In this document: positions 17,511-26,389 of the stretch, piece after piece
How positions within the stretch are numbered: position 1 is the stretch's first letter
Layout: each line of letters begins with the position of its first letter
Assembly (NCBI GenBank): GCA_023399055.1
Contig: JAEWQV010000010.1
Span: 124,001-188,000, forward strand
DNA: 64,000 nucleotides
Direction of reading: 5' to 3'
Source of the DNA: Bacillota bacterium
Lineage (GTDB): Bacteria; Bacillota; Clostridia; Lachnospirales; Lachnospiraceae
The notes under the pieces: generated by a model
Seen by the model: the letters and a program-made list of their open reading frames with translations, nothing else
Databases searched by the model: none
Told to the model about the DNA's origin: nothing
Position numbers and translations under genes: made by a program

Positions 17511-18791
17511 TTATACTACTAAATTTTCAATTTCATACTGTGTATTTAATATAAAGAATATTTGTGTAATGTCATACATTACATTCCATAAAGCAATGCC
17601 ATGCAGCCCAAAGTCTGGCATCATCTGATTATAGGCTTCAAATCCTCTTGCATCCCGAAAGTAAACCAAATTCAGATTAGGATTAGAAAAATAAAAATAG
17701 GAGGATACATTTTCCTCATTATAGTAAATCATCGAATTCGTTTCACTCGCCAATAAAATGGCATTATTATAATTAATAGAATTCGTTTTCGAAATACCCT
17801 CAAAATACGGTAGCTGCCACATATAGCCGATTGTCGTAGCCCCAATCATAATCATCTCCGAGGGTATTCGACTAGTAAATAACTCCATAACGCTCCTAAC
17901 AAAGTAAAATGGTGTCGATACAGCCATCATGCTAGTCTCGGAAGCCCAATCATAGCTTAGTATATAAATTTGATCCACACTTTTGTTAATTAACGAATAC
18001 TCCACTTTTTTTGTAAGGGTTTCCGGTTCTATTTCAAAGGTTCTTGGAGTAAAGGTAACAAAAACTTCAACACCCTCCTTATGAAATCTTTCCGAGACTT
18101 CGACAATAAAGTTTTCGAAATATTTAAAATCCTCTGTCCTTATATAAGTAAAGCTAAGATTAATTGCTTCATACCCCTTCTTCTGAACGGTTGTCTGCAT
18201 ATTATCGATGAACTGCTTTTTAGCTAATTCATCTGTTACTATGGTATGGACAATTTCGTTCCTCTCATCCTCCGCTTCTTCTGTAAAAGATATTATCATA
18301 ACCGGAGCAACACCATACATTTTTGCCAGCTTAATGATATTAATATCATCTATGTCTTCAATAGCTCCATCTGCTGTTGCAAAATAGCTAAAGATAGATA
18401 AGTAGGTCAAAAACAACAAGTTCTTTTCCAGGATTTTCAACTCAACATGAGGGAATACATAACCGTTCGTTGCTATTTTCATAACTTTTTCATCCTGAAA
18501 TTGAATCACTAAGCTCTCTCCAGGATATATATATTCACGGTTTATAATATAAGGATTATTCCTTAACAGCTGCAAAACAGATATTCCCTTACTCTCTGCA
18601 ATACTTGCCAGGGTATCTCCTTCCTCAACCTTATAAAGTTCCTTTGCTTCAACTATAACAATTGTCTGACCCAAGGCTAGATTGTGCGGGTTAATTATTC
18701 CATTTTCCTGAATTAATCGCTCAGTATCTTTCCCATACATTTCAGCAATAGAATTTATATTTTCATCCTTTTGAACAACATGGATAATCAT
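17511..18791 (-). CDS. LysM-GH18 protein, YaaH/SleL-like, catalytic motif lost
   Basis: A 426-residue protein with two N-terminal LysM repeats (about 2-47 and 52-97). A glycoside hydrolase 18 TIM barrel follows (about 105-420), the layout of spore-cortex enzymes YaaH/SleL. In active members beta-strand 4 carries a motif like GYDGVNIDFEY. Here residues 206-216 read GYEAINLSFTY: both key Asp are replaced (Glu208, Ser213) and the catalytic Glu is Thr215. Hydrolysis is therefore unlikely, and a peptidoglycan-binding or structural spore-coat role is more plausible. There is no signal peptide, as in coat-associated YaaH. GAGG precedes the ATG. Confidence 0.82.
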   Translation of the reverse strand: MIIHVVQKDENINSIAEMYGKDTERLIQENGIINPHNLALGQTIVIVEAKELYKVEEGDTLASIAESKGISVLQLLRNNPYIINREYIYPGESLVIQFQDEKVMKIATNGYVFPHVELKILEKNLLFLTYLSIFSYFATADGAIEDIDDINIIKLAKMYGVAPVMIISFTEEAEDERNEIVHTIVTDELAKKQFIDNMQTTVQKKGYEAINLSFTYIRTEDFKYFENFIVEVSERFHKEGVEVFVTFTPRTFEIEPETLTKKVEYSLINKSVDQIYILSYDWASETSMMAVSTPFYFVRSVMELFTSRIPSEMIMIGATTIGYMWQLPYFEGISKTNSINYNNAILLASETNSMIYYNEENVSSYFYFSNPNLNLVYFRDARGFEAYNQMMPDFGLHGIALWNVMYDITQIFFILNTQYEIENLVV

Positions 18792-18976
18792 TCTCTGAAC
18801 CTCATATGGCTATATCTTAATACAATATATGACTTTAGGCGAGTTCAATGTTAAAGATTTAAAAAGAATTAACCCCTACTGATACTAGACTCATCATTAC
18901 TACCAGTAATTTCAGCCAAAGCAACATTTTCTTTCAACGATAAATCATGTTAAATTTACATCTTCTACCTTATTGA

Positions 18977-19645
18977 CTATTGAAAGTCTTTTCCCGTCAC
19001 GAATTTACTAGGCAGCCAACTAATTTTCCTTCTCATATATGGATATAGAAGTCCTACAATCAGAAAAACTCCTCCAGCAATAGCCAGAAACACTTTCTCC
19101 CTATAACTTTCATTAACCATAGAAAACAAATAAAAGTCCTTCAATAACTGCTTTCCACCTGTTAACGACATTAAATAATACATGATAGGAGCCAGGTAAG
19201 CAACTGCTATTTGGTCAAACAAACTGTAGACACAGAACCCTATCCCTCCTAAGAATACTGCTTCTGCCAGAGTACCAAGAAAGAATTTAAACTCCGGGAA
19301 CTCGCAATTATTTTGCATTAAGATGACTATATATGCTCCAATTAAGAGAACAAATGTCATCATCACTATAACTAACCGAATTAGATATACCGTGGATAAG
19401 GAGATATATTTAGTCCTTACAAGATCCCTTATCTCCTTGTTCTGCTCAGCCAAGTAAATTGGTGTGAGTAATACAATACCAATAAATGCCACATATCGCT
19501 CAAGTACTATGGCTGTGCTGACCGAATCCAAATTTTCAACTCCCATAAGCAGTGGGGATACTATCAGTAGCAGCAGAGCAATGAGCATATGAGGCAACAG
19601 ACTAATCTTAAGACTTACTCTTACGATTACTAATAACCTTTCCAA
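18977..19645 (-). CDS. ABC-2 type membrane protein, last gene of the exporter operon
   Basis: A 222-residue, very hydrophobic protein with about six membrane segments (e.g. MLIALLLLIVSPLLM, AFIGIVLLTPIYLA, VIVMMTFVLLIGAYIVIL, AIAGGVFLIVGLLYPY). It overlaps the end of the preceding permease by 38 bp. The likely start is a TTG at 19645, with AAGGGG upstream. It probably forms the exporter channel with its neighbour. No family-specific motif is recognised, so the call rests on topology and operon position. Confidence 0.65.
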   Translation of the reverse strand: MERLLVIVRVSLKISLLPHMLIALLLLIVSPLLMGVENLDSVSTAIVLERYVAFIGIVLLTPIYLAEQNKEIRDLVRTKYISLSTVYLIRLVIVMMTFVLLIGAYIVILMQNNCEFPEFKFFLGTLAEAVFLGGIGFCVYSLFDQIAVAYLAPIMYYLMSLTGGKQLLKDFYLFSMVNESYREKVFLAIAGGVFLIVGLLYPYMRRKISWLPSKFVTGKDFQ

Positions 19646-20837
19646 CCTTTAATTTCCCCTTCCTTCTCAAATCATACAAAGCTACAGAGGCAAACAGCAT
19701 AACAATTGCTAAAATGAAATACCCAGTCCTATTCATAACCAAGGTAGTAAAATTATCATGAAAGGCATCATACATTCCTACCGCATTATGTCTCGGAATT
19801 AAATTCCAACCATATCCTCCAGTCATAGCTGCAATACCTGTAAACAAACTGATAAACCACCAGCCTACCTGAACTAAGATAGCCAATGCTGAGTTTGTGA
19901 ATTCTGTTACAACAACACCTACTGACAAGGAAACTAGCATAGTTGGAAGCAACCAGCCAAATATATACTTTACAAATGCAAAATAATCAATATTAATTCC
20001 CTGGCTGTTGGCATAATACACACATTCTGTAAATGGTATGAGTGATATTAATAAAACCGGAACAATTAGCATCATCACCATAGACAAATATCTGCTCGTT
20101 AGAATGCATAATGAGGATGCCTTTCTACTGTAGATAACCTCCTGTGCTCTAGCTCTTCGATCTCTTAAGCCTCTGGTTACTGATAAAAATACTGGTAAAA
20201 TAGCAAGTACGATCCCCAAATAATCCGAGAATATTCTAGCATAAGCACCTGATAAACGATCCTTATCAACTACTTCATTATATTCGTCCAAGGCTTGTTC
20301 ATAAGTCATTGGTGTTAGGCTGCTGGTTCGGATATAGGTTTCACTGTAGTTAGAACCTCCCCCCAATAACTCATCTGCCTTTTTCATCAAACTCATGAAA
20401 TGGTTAAAATCCATTCCCTCCTTCACAGGTACTCCAATCTGTACCGTCATCGTAAATTCTGTAACACTATTAAGAAAATCATTTACTACTTTTTCTAACT
20501 CATTTACATTTAATCCCGTAACTTCAGTTATAATTTCTTCCATTTTACTTTGATCTTTTTTATCAAGTGTTACTCTTTTATAGAAACCGATAGGATAGGC
20601 GGAGTATGTATTTTGACAGAATTCTAAAGCCAATTTACTTACTGCATTTTGCATCATCACTTGCGGATCCTTACTATAGGTAAACCCATAATCCTCCTGT
20701 CCCTGTATGGGTTTTTCAATCAGTTCCATATCACCCATCTGACTAACATAGAAAACTACCATACAAGCGATAATGATGATGTAGGTTAAACTTTTAAGGG
20801 TTTGCTTACATTCCTTCAGAAAGAGTTCTAGAAACAT
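19608..20837 (-). CDS. ABC-2 type transporter permease
   Basis: A 409-residue permease. It has an N-terminal membrane helix (LTYIIIIACMVVFYVSQ), a soluble extracytoplasmic domain of about 170 residues, then five or so further helices (GIVLAILPVFLSVTRGL, MVMMLIVPVLLISLIPF and others). RGLRDRRARAQEVIYSRKASS resembles the cytoplasmic loop that contacts the ATPase. This is the topology of ABC-2/DUF3526-like export permeases. Its start overlaps the end of the ATPase gene by 10 bp, indicating translational coupling. The substrate is unknown. Confidence 0.78.
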   Translation of the reverse strand: MFLELFLKECKQTLKSLTYIIIIACMVVFYVSQMGDMELIEKPIQGQEDYGFTYSKDPQVMMQNAVSKLALEFCQNTYSAYPIGFYKRVTLDKKDQSKMEEIITEVTGLNVNELEKVVNDFLNSVTEFTMTVQIGVPVKEGMDFNHFMSLMKKADELLGGGSNYSETYIRTSSLTPMTYEQALDEYNEVVDKDRLSGAYARIFSDYLGIVLAILPVFLSVTRGLRDRRARAQEVIYSRKASSLCILTSRYLSMVMMLIVPVLLISLIPFTECVYYANSQGINIDYFAFVKYIFGWLLPTMLVSLSVGVVVTEFTNSALAILVQVGWWFISLFTGIAAMTGGYGWNLIPRHNAVGMYDAFHDNFTTLVMNRTGYFILAIVMLFASVALYDLRRKGKLKVGKVISNRKSKS

Positions 20838-21715
20838 ACCTTTTCACCTCTCTTTACCTGAAGTAAATACATATATGCATCCTCAACATTAGCTTCACAG
20901 GAAACAGCGTTTTGAAAGGGTATATTCTCTGCTATAAAACGTACGATAAGTTTATTGCTTTGTGTAAGCATGCTAGTGATTGGATATTGTTCTTTCAACT
21001 TAGGTAATTCTACGGAACTGATTTCTGCGGAATATATTTTGCCTTTTGCTGCCTCCAGCATAGAGAGTACGGTTCCATGGTATATGATTTGACCATCTTC
21101 AAGGATTGCTATTTTCTCACAGGTGGCTTCGATATCACCAACGATATGAGTGGAAAGTAAAACGATTCGATCCTGTGCTATTTCACTTAGTAAATTACGA
21201 AATCTCACTCGTTCCTCTGGGTCAAGTCCTGCTGTCGGCTCATCTACAATTAATACCTTGGGTTCATGCAGAATTGCCTGTGCAATACCAAGGCGGCGTT
21301 TCATACCACCAGATAGTGCTTTCACCTTTCTTTTCTTTTCCTTCATCAGATTGACCTTCTGAAGCAACATGGGAATTCTCTCTTTCCTCTCATTTTTACT
21401 TAGACCAGACAATACTCCAAGGTAATCCATTGCTTCATATACTGACATATTAGCATACATGGAGAAATCCTGCGGCAGATAACCTATAATTCTACGAATC
21501 TCTCTTTCATTTTTGATTGGAATTCCACAGACGGAGATATTTCCTTCCGTCTTTGGTAATAAGGTTGCCAGTACTTTCATTAAAGTGGTCTTACCTGCAC
21601 CATTTCTTCCAAGCAAACCAAACATTCCTGCTTCAATCTTTAGGTTAACTTGATTCAGTGCTTGCTTTTTCCCATAATATTGATTTAAATTCTGAATTAC
21701 TATCTCTGTTGACAT
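20828..21715 (-). CDS. ABC transporter ATP-binding protein
   Basis: A 295-residue ATPase with Walker A GRNGAGKT (36-43), signature LSGGMKRRLGIAQA, Walker B VLIVDEPTAGLDPEE and switch His in LLSTHIVGD. It energises the two downstream permeases. I use the ATG at 21715, after AAAGGATATCACA; upstream in-frame codons are not domain-like. The gene follows the two-component genes in the same direction, which suggests the exporter responds to that sensor. Antimicrobial-peptide export would be a typical role for such an arrangement, but this is inference. Confidence 0.92.
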   Translation of the reverse strand: MSTEIVIQNLNQYYGKKQALNQVNLKIEAGMFGLLGRNGAGKTTLMKVLATLLPKTEGNISVCGIPIKNEREIRRIIGYLPQDFSMYANMSVYEAMDYLGVLSGLSKNERKERIPMLLQKVNLMKEKKRKVKALSGGMKRRLGIAQAILHEPKVLIVDEPTAGLDPEERVRFRNLLSEIAQDRIVLLSTHIVGDIEATCEKIAILEDGQIIYHGTVLSMLEAAKGKIYSAEISSVELPKLKEQYPITSMLTQSNKLIVRFIAENIPFQNAVSCEANVEDAYMYLLQVKRGEKVCF

Positions 21716-21961
21716 TGTGATATCCTTTCTAATCTTATTTGGGTGATTACAAGTAGTTACGTAATTTACAAAAACTATCTTGTAATATCTCACCTTTATA
21801 ATTAGGATAAGATATGTTTCTCTATATTTTCTCTACGTAGAATATTTTTTTAAAAATCAATTCGTAATAATAGACGTGTTACGTATGGACTATATTTTGT
21901 ATCAAAATTTTTATATTTAATTGCAGAATTTAGCAGTGCTTTATATTGCGCTGGCATATAA

Positions 21962-23173
21962 TCATTCTTCCTTCTCTATTGAAAAAGCTGCTGTAATAAC
22001 TGCTCCCTGCTCCATTCGATTTGCAATCGATAGATATCCTCCATGTTTTTCACATAGTAATTTACAAATATATAATCCGATTCCAAAATGCTTTGAGTTT
22101 TGGCCTTCCCCGGTATAGTAAGGTTTTGTAGCCATTAAAAGTTCCTTTGCTGTTAACCCTTTGCCATCATCTGCTACTGATAATAGAACTTGGTGTTTAT
22201 CCATATCGTAGGACAAAATAACCTCAATCTCCATTTTTGAATATCTGAAAGCATTTGAAATAATATTTTCAAATACCTCCATAAAGATGCTTTCATCCAA
22301 TAACAATTCTGCTGTTATTTTCTTTAAAGGTTCTTGAATCGTAACTTTTACAGTCTTTTCTCCCTTTAATATTGTAAGCATCTCGTTTATATGAACAACC
22401 ATCCCATTCATATCTACTAATGATTTATTTACTGGTAGCTCCTCAAGAGAATTTATACTCTTCATTGTATTGCTATATTGTTCCAGCCTTTGTAATTGAT
22501 TTGACATTAGAGAAAGGGTGGACATAAGTTTCTCTTCATTAATCTTTCCTTCGGGTACATATAGATTCAAAAAATCAGTATAACCTCGTAGTACCGTCAG
22601 CGGGGTACGTAGGTCATGCGCAAAGGCAGCGTTAAGTCTCTTTTGTTCCTCCATTATATCCCACATCTCCTGATTATTGAAAATCATTTGCTTTCTCATA
22701 TAGTCAAAGGACTGACAAAGCTTACTCATCTCATCCTTGCCTTCATAATATATTGGTGTATCCAGCTCGTTCTTACCAATCTTATTCATTGCGTCGCTTA
22801 GGATACGAAACGGTGTTTTCAGTTTATTACGATAAAACAAGTATGGTATTCCAATGATACCAGCTACTGAATAGATAAAAATACTCCAGGTTTGAATAAA
22901 ATCAATGAGCTGTACAAAAAATTTATCCTTTCCCATAACCAAGGATACATCCTGAAAATAAACAAAATTAATATTTTGGCTATCCATATCTGTAACATTA
23001 TAATACTTCGACCATATAATTTTATCCCACCGTTCACATACTCCTATTGTAAGGGCATATAAAATAACAACTATAATAATTGTCAGGATAATATAAACAG
23101 CCAATGCTTTTCTAATTGAAAGATTATGAAATCTTTGTTTTAAACTTTCTAACTTTTCCTCTATCCAATCCAT
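21962..23173 (-). CDS. Sensor histidine kinase
   Basis: A 403-residue kinase with TM1 at 24-46, an extracytoplasmic loop of about 50 residues, TM2 at 97-113 and HAMP to about 168. The HisKA phospho-acceptor is His186 in FAHDLRTPLTVLRGY. The HATPase domain has an N-box ENIISNAFRYS, G1 VADDGKGL, and HFGIGLYICKLLCEKHGG. It overlaps the response-regulator gene by 13 bp and is coupled to it. The extracytoplasmic loop is larger than in intramembrane-sensing BceS-type kinases, so a ligand-binding loop is more likely. The signal is unknown. Confidence 0.92.
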   Translation of the reverse strand: MDWIEEKLESLKQRFHNLSIRKALAVYIILTIIIVVILYALTIGVCERWDKIIWSKYYNVTDMDSQNINFVYFQDVSLVMGKDKFFVQLIDFIQTWSIFIYSVAGIIGIPYLFYRNKLKTPFRILSDAMNKIGKNELDTPIYYEGKDEMSKLCQSFDYMRKQMIFNNQEMWDIMEEQKRLNAAFAHDLRTPLTVLRGYTDFLNLYVPEGKINEEKLMSTLSLMSNQLQRLEQYSNTMKSINSLEELPVNKSLVDMNGMVVHINEMLTILKGEKTVKVTIQEPLKKITAELLLDESIFMEVFENIISNAFRYSKMEIEVILSYDMDKHQVLLSVADDGKGLTAKELLMATKPYYTGEGQNSKHFGIGLYICKLLCEKHGGYLSIANRMEQGAVITAAFSIEKEE

Positions 23174-23835
23174 TTATAGCCTACTCCCCACACGGTCTCT
23201 ATCAGACTTTGATCCGTGAATTTTGAAAGCTTCATACGAACTCTGCGTATGTGCTCTGTTATAATATTGCTATCACCCTCGCTGTCATAACCCCAAAGCT
23301 TTTCATAGATTCTTTCCTTGCTAAATACCTGTCCTCGATTAAGACAAAGATATTCAAGAATATCAAATTCCGTCCTGGTAAGTCCAATATCCTCGTCTTT
23401 ATAGTAAACACAGCGTTCCTGAAAATTCAGTGTCAGCTCACCAAGGAACTTAATCACTTCTTTCTTAGAATTTCTTGCTTCTCTACGCAAATGAGCTGCG
23501 ACCCTTGCCCCCAGCTCGTCAATATGAAAGGGTTTCACTATATAATCATCCCCCCCAATCATCAATCCATTTATTTTATCCTGGTCTGTGACCTTTGCAG
23601 TTAGAAATAAAATTGGGCAGGTGATGTGACTGCGAATTCTTTTGCATACCTCCAGCCCATCCATTCCGGGCATCTGGATATCCAGTAGTATTAAGTCTGG
23701 CGAAAATTCTGCCTTTTCCACTGCCTCCAATCCGTTATTGGCTAGCATGATACCATAGCCCTGTAATTCTAAATAATCTTTCAAAAGCTGTAGTATGTCC
23801 GGTTCATCATCTACAAGTAATAAGCGATATGACAT
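23161..23835 (-). CDS. OmpR-family response regulator
   Basis: A 224-residue regulator. The receiver domain (1-118) has acidic pocket VDDE, phospho-acceptor Asp52 (LILLDIQMPGMDG), and Lys in IVKPF. A C-terminal winged helix (about 130-224) ends EHIRRVRMKLSKF...ETVWGVGYKW. It is encoded first in an apparent RR-HK-ABC operon. The start at ATG 23835 follows GAAGGGGAC. It probably activates the downstream exporter genes when phosphorylated by the adjacent kinase. Confidence 0.92.
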   Translation of the reverse strand: MSYRLLLVDDEPDILQLLKDYLELQGYGIMLANNGLEAVEKAEFSPDLILLDIQMPGMDGLEVCKRIRSHITCPILFLTAKVTDQDKINGLMIGGDDYIVKPFHIDELGARVAAHLRREARNSKKEVIKFLGELTLNFQERCVYYKDEDIGLTRTEFDILEYLCLNRGQVFSKERIYEKLWGYDSEGDSNIITEHIRRVRMKLSKFTDQSLIETVWGVGYKWIG

Positions 23836-24173
23836 AACTTTGTCCCCTTCTATATTATGAGTTTGAGAAAATCCCTCTAAAGTAATCAATTTCCATTCCT
23901 AATGTAACATATAAATCACTATAAAATCACTATTTATTTGTTGAAACAAATTACCTCTGAAAAGTTATGTCCATGCTGGAATATCATTAACGGGGTGGAA
24001 TTCAATGAATTCCACCCCGTTATATAATTTTTAGTTAATGTTACTTAATTTAATGGAAACGTTTTTTCAATTACAGAATCTGTCTTGTACACCCTGTAAT
24101 TAAGAATAACATAACACTACATAGAACGAAAACCTTATTTTTTTATCCTTTTCCCATATGCGCCTCTAAATTA
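23836..24173. other. Intergenic region upstream of the response regulator
   Basis: 338 bp. It holds one strong hairpin (23989-24021, listed separately) and otherwise AT-rich sequence, presumably including the promoter of the two-component operon, which I could not locate with confidence. Confidence 0.4.
23989..24032. terminator. Terminator-like hairpin
   Basis: A perfect 15-bp stem (23989-24003 with 24007-24021) with a 3-nt loop contains CGGGG/CCCCG. On the plus strand it is followed by ATATAATTTTT. On the minus strand it lies between the 24174 gene and the two-component operon and would insulate them, but the minus-side tail is not T-rich. Confidence 0.65.
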
Positions 24174-24722
24174 TTATTTAAATTGCTTCATTAACCAATT
24201 TGTATTAATTAGTTCAACCTGAATGCTCTCTACAGTTTCACTTCCATTAATACGTATTCTTACTTTTCCTTTTATAAAATAACTATCAGAAAAATAAAGT
24301 TCTACCTTCTTTTCATAACCATAGCCATATAACTTACGCATAACATCATATATATCATTTCCCACATTAACACCAAATACAGATACTGCTGAATTTGTAG
24401 TTCTAAAACAAGTAAATTTATATTCATTAGAAACATCAGGATAACCCGAAAATTCGTAATAATCCCCATCTTCATTATCAATATAATATCCTCCCCCTCC
24501 ACGGGTTAATTGACTTTTATCCAAGTTATACTCACTCATCGGAGAACCAAATTTATACATTAGGTCTATATTATTATTTAATTCCTTGACTTCCCCCGGT
24601 AGTACAGTAAAAAACATTACTATTTTAATGATTATGTATAATATAAAAAATAAAATTCCCATAAATACAGCTATTTTTAATGTCCTCTTCTTTATCAATG
24701 ATTCATTATTTATTTTTCCCAT
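24174..24722 (-). CDS. Membrane-anchored hypothetical protein
   Basis: A 182-residue protein. A basic start (KKRTLK) leads into one membrane segment (about 20-43, FMGILFFILYIIIKIVMFF). An extracytoplasmic region follows, with a glycine run (TRGGGGYYIDNEDGDYYEF) and a beta-rich end. VFGVNVGNDIYDVMRKLYGYGYE resembles the repeat style of small secreted SmpA-like or DUF-type domains, but I cannot name it. The start is ATG 24722 after GGAGGGG; the ATG at 24740 overlaps that ribosome binding site. Neighbouring genes are separate units. Confidence 0.6.
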   Translation of the reverse strand: MGKINNESLIKKRTLKIAVFMGILFFILYIIIKIVMFFTVLPGEVKELNNNIDLMYKFGSPMSEYNLDKSQLTRGGGGYYIDNEDGDYYEFSGYPDVSNEYKFTCFRTTNSAVSVFGVNVGNDIYDVMRKLYGYGYEKKVELYFSDSYFIKGKVRIRINGSETVESIQVELINTNWLMKQFK

Positions 24723-24902
24723 TAATACTTGCCCCTCCATTAATTATATAATATCACTATATAGGAAAGATACAGACTCATTAAATAAAAATAACTCCTA
24801 TGATAATAAACTAAATCCTTCATATTTTATCATTTTTTTACATTTTTATCAATGCTTAGGGTATATCTTCGTGGGTAATCTAAAAAAGAATAAAATGACC
24901 GT

Positions 24903-24942
24903 AAAAAAATCCTGGTTAATGTTATATCAACCAAGATTTTTT
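24903..24942 (-). terminator. Terminator of glyA
   Basis: A 14-bp stem with one mismatch (24903-24917 with 24929-24942) and an A/T-rich foot gives a run of T on the 3' side of the minus transcript, 36 bp after the glyA stop. Confidence 0.7.
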
Positions 24943-24977
24943 ACTATTAAATATTTATACTAAGGCAACTAACCCAT

Positions 24978-26216
24978 TTAATACAGCGGATACTTATCGG
25001 TTAATTCCTTCACCATTGCCATTGCTTTTTCCTTATTCGCTTCCACATCCTTAACCAGCAAAGAGATTGCTTCAGCAATTACATCCATATCCTCGGTGTT
25101 CATTCCTCTGGTGGTTACTGCTGCCGTACCTAGACGGATACCACTGGTAACAAACGGGGAAGCAGGGTCATTAGGAATTGCATTCTTGTTACAGGTAATA
25201 TTGGCTGCATCAAGAAGTTTCTCGGTATCCTTACCGGTTACACCCATGTTCTGAAGGTCTACTAACATTAAGTGGTTATCGGTTCCTCCTGACACAAGCT
25301 TAAAGCCTCTCTTTATTAAGCCGTTTGCCAAAGCTTGCGCATTCTCTACGATTCTCCTTGCATAATCCTTAAAGCTCGGATCAAGAGCTTCTTTAAAGCA
25401 TACTGCCTTTGCAGCAATTACATGCATCAACGGTCCACCTTGAATTCCAGGGAAAACTGCTTTGTTTAACTTGTATTCTTCCGCAAATTCTGCACTGGAT
25501 AAAATCATACCACCTCTTGGACCTCTTAAGGTCTTGTGAGTCGTAGTTGTAGTTACATGTGCATATGGAATTGGACTTTCATGATATCCACCTGCAACCA
25601 AACCTGCAATATGAGCCATATCCACCATTAATATTGCACCTACCTCATCCGCAATTTCACGGAAGGTCTTAAAATCTATCTTTCTAGCATAAGCACTTGC
25701 TCCAGCAATGATTAACTTTGGTTTGCTTTCGTGTGCCAGCTTTCTTAAATTATCATAATCAATATAGCCCTGTTCATTTACACCATAAGGAACAATCTTG
25801 TAATAGCTACCACTCATATTAACCGGGCTGCCATGTGTTAAATGTCCGCCATGTGCAAGGTTCATTCCAAGAACGGTATCACCTGGTTGTAATAATGCAA
25901 AAAATACCGCCATATTTGCCTGTGCTCCGGAATGCGGCTGAACATTTGCATAAGTACATCCAAATAATTCTTTTGCCCTTTCTATTGCTAAATTCTCTGC
26001 TAAGTCAACAAATTCACAGCCACCATAATATCTCTTTGCAGGATATCCCTCTGCATATTTGTTAGTTAATTGACTTCCCATTGCTGCCATTACTGCCTTA
26101 CTAACAAAATTTTCGGAAGCAATTAATTCAATATGACTATTCTGTCTTCCAATTTCAAGGGTTATTGCTTCTGCTAATTCAGGATCAAATGCTTTTACAT
26201 CATCAAATGAGTACAT
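24978..26216 (-). CDS. glyA: Serine hydroxymethyltransferase
   Basis: A 412-residue PLP enzyme that interconverts serine and glycine while charging tetrahydrofolate with a one-carbon unit. Motifs: LIASENFVSKAV, YAEGYPAKRYYGGCEFVD, NVQPHSGAQANMAVF, MVDMAHIAGLVAGG, and VTTTTTHKTLRGPRGGMI with the Schiff-base Lys228. The length matches bacterial GlyA. I choose the ATG at 26216 before YSFDDVKAFDPELAEA; a longer in-frame extension lacks homology-like sequence. It is monocistronic. No riboswitch is apparent in its short leader. Confidence 0.96.
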   Translation of the reverse strand: MYSFDDVKAFDPELAEAITLEIGRQNSHIELIASENFVSKAVMAAMGSQLTNKYAEGYPAKRYYGGCEFVDLAENLAIERAKELFGCTYANVQPHSGAQANMAVFFALLQPGDTVLGMNLAHGGHLTHGSPVNMSGSYYKIVPYGVNEQGYIDYDNLRKLAHESKPKLIIAGASAYARKIDFKTFREIADEVGAILMVDMAHIAGLVAGGYHESPIPYAHVTTTTTHKTLRGPRGGMILSSAEFAEEYKLNKAVFPGIQGGPLMHVIAAKAVCFKEALDPSFKDYARRIVENAQALANGLIKRGFKLVSGGTDNHLMLVDLQNMGVTGKDTEKLLDAANITCNKNAIPNDPASPFVTSGIRLGTAAVTTRGMNTEDMDVIAEAISLLVKDVEANKEKAMAMVKELTDKYPLY

Positions 26217-26389
26217 TGTTCTTATTTCCTTTCCGGTTTTATCACTTGCTTTCAGACTACGCTTTGACACATTATACCATAGCATATTTTAATTTGGAAG
26301 TATAAATAACCGAATTCTGGTATATTCATTCATAACAAAAACTAATAGAAGAAAAGGATTCTATTAATAAGCATATGAGATAAGTTAAC

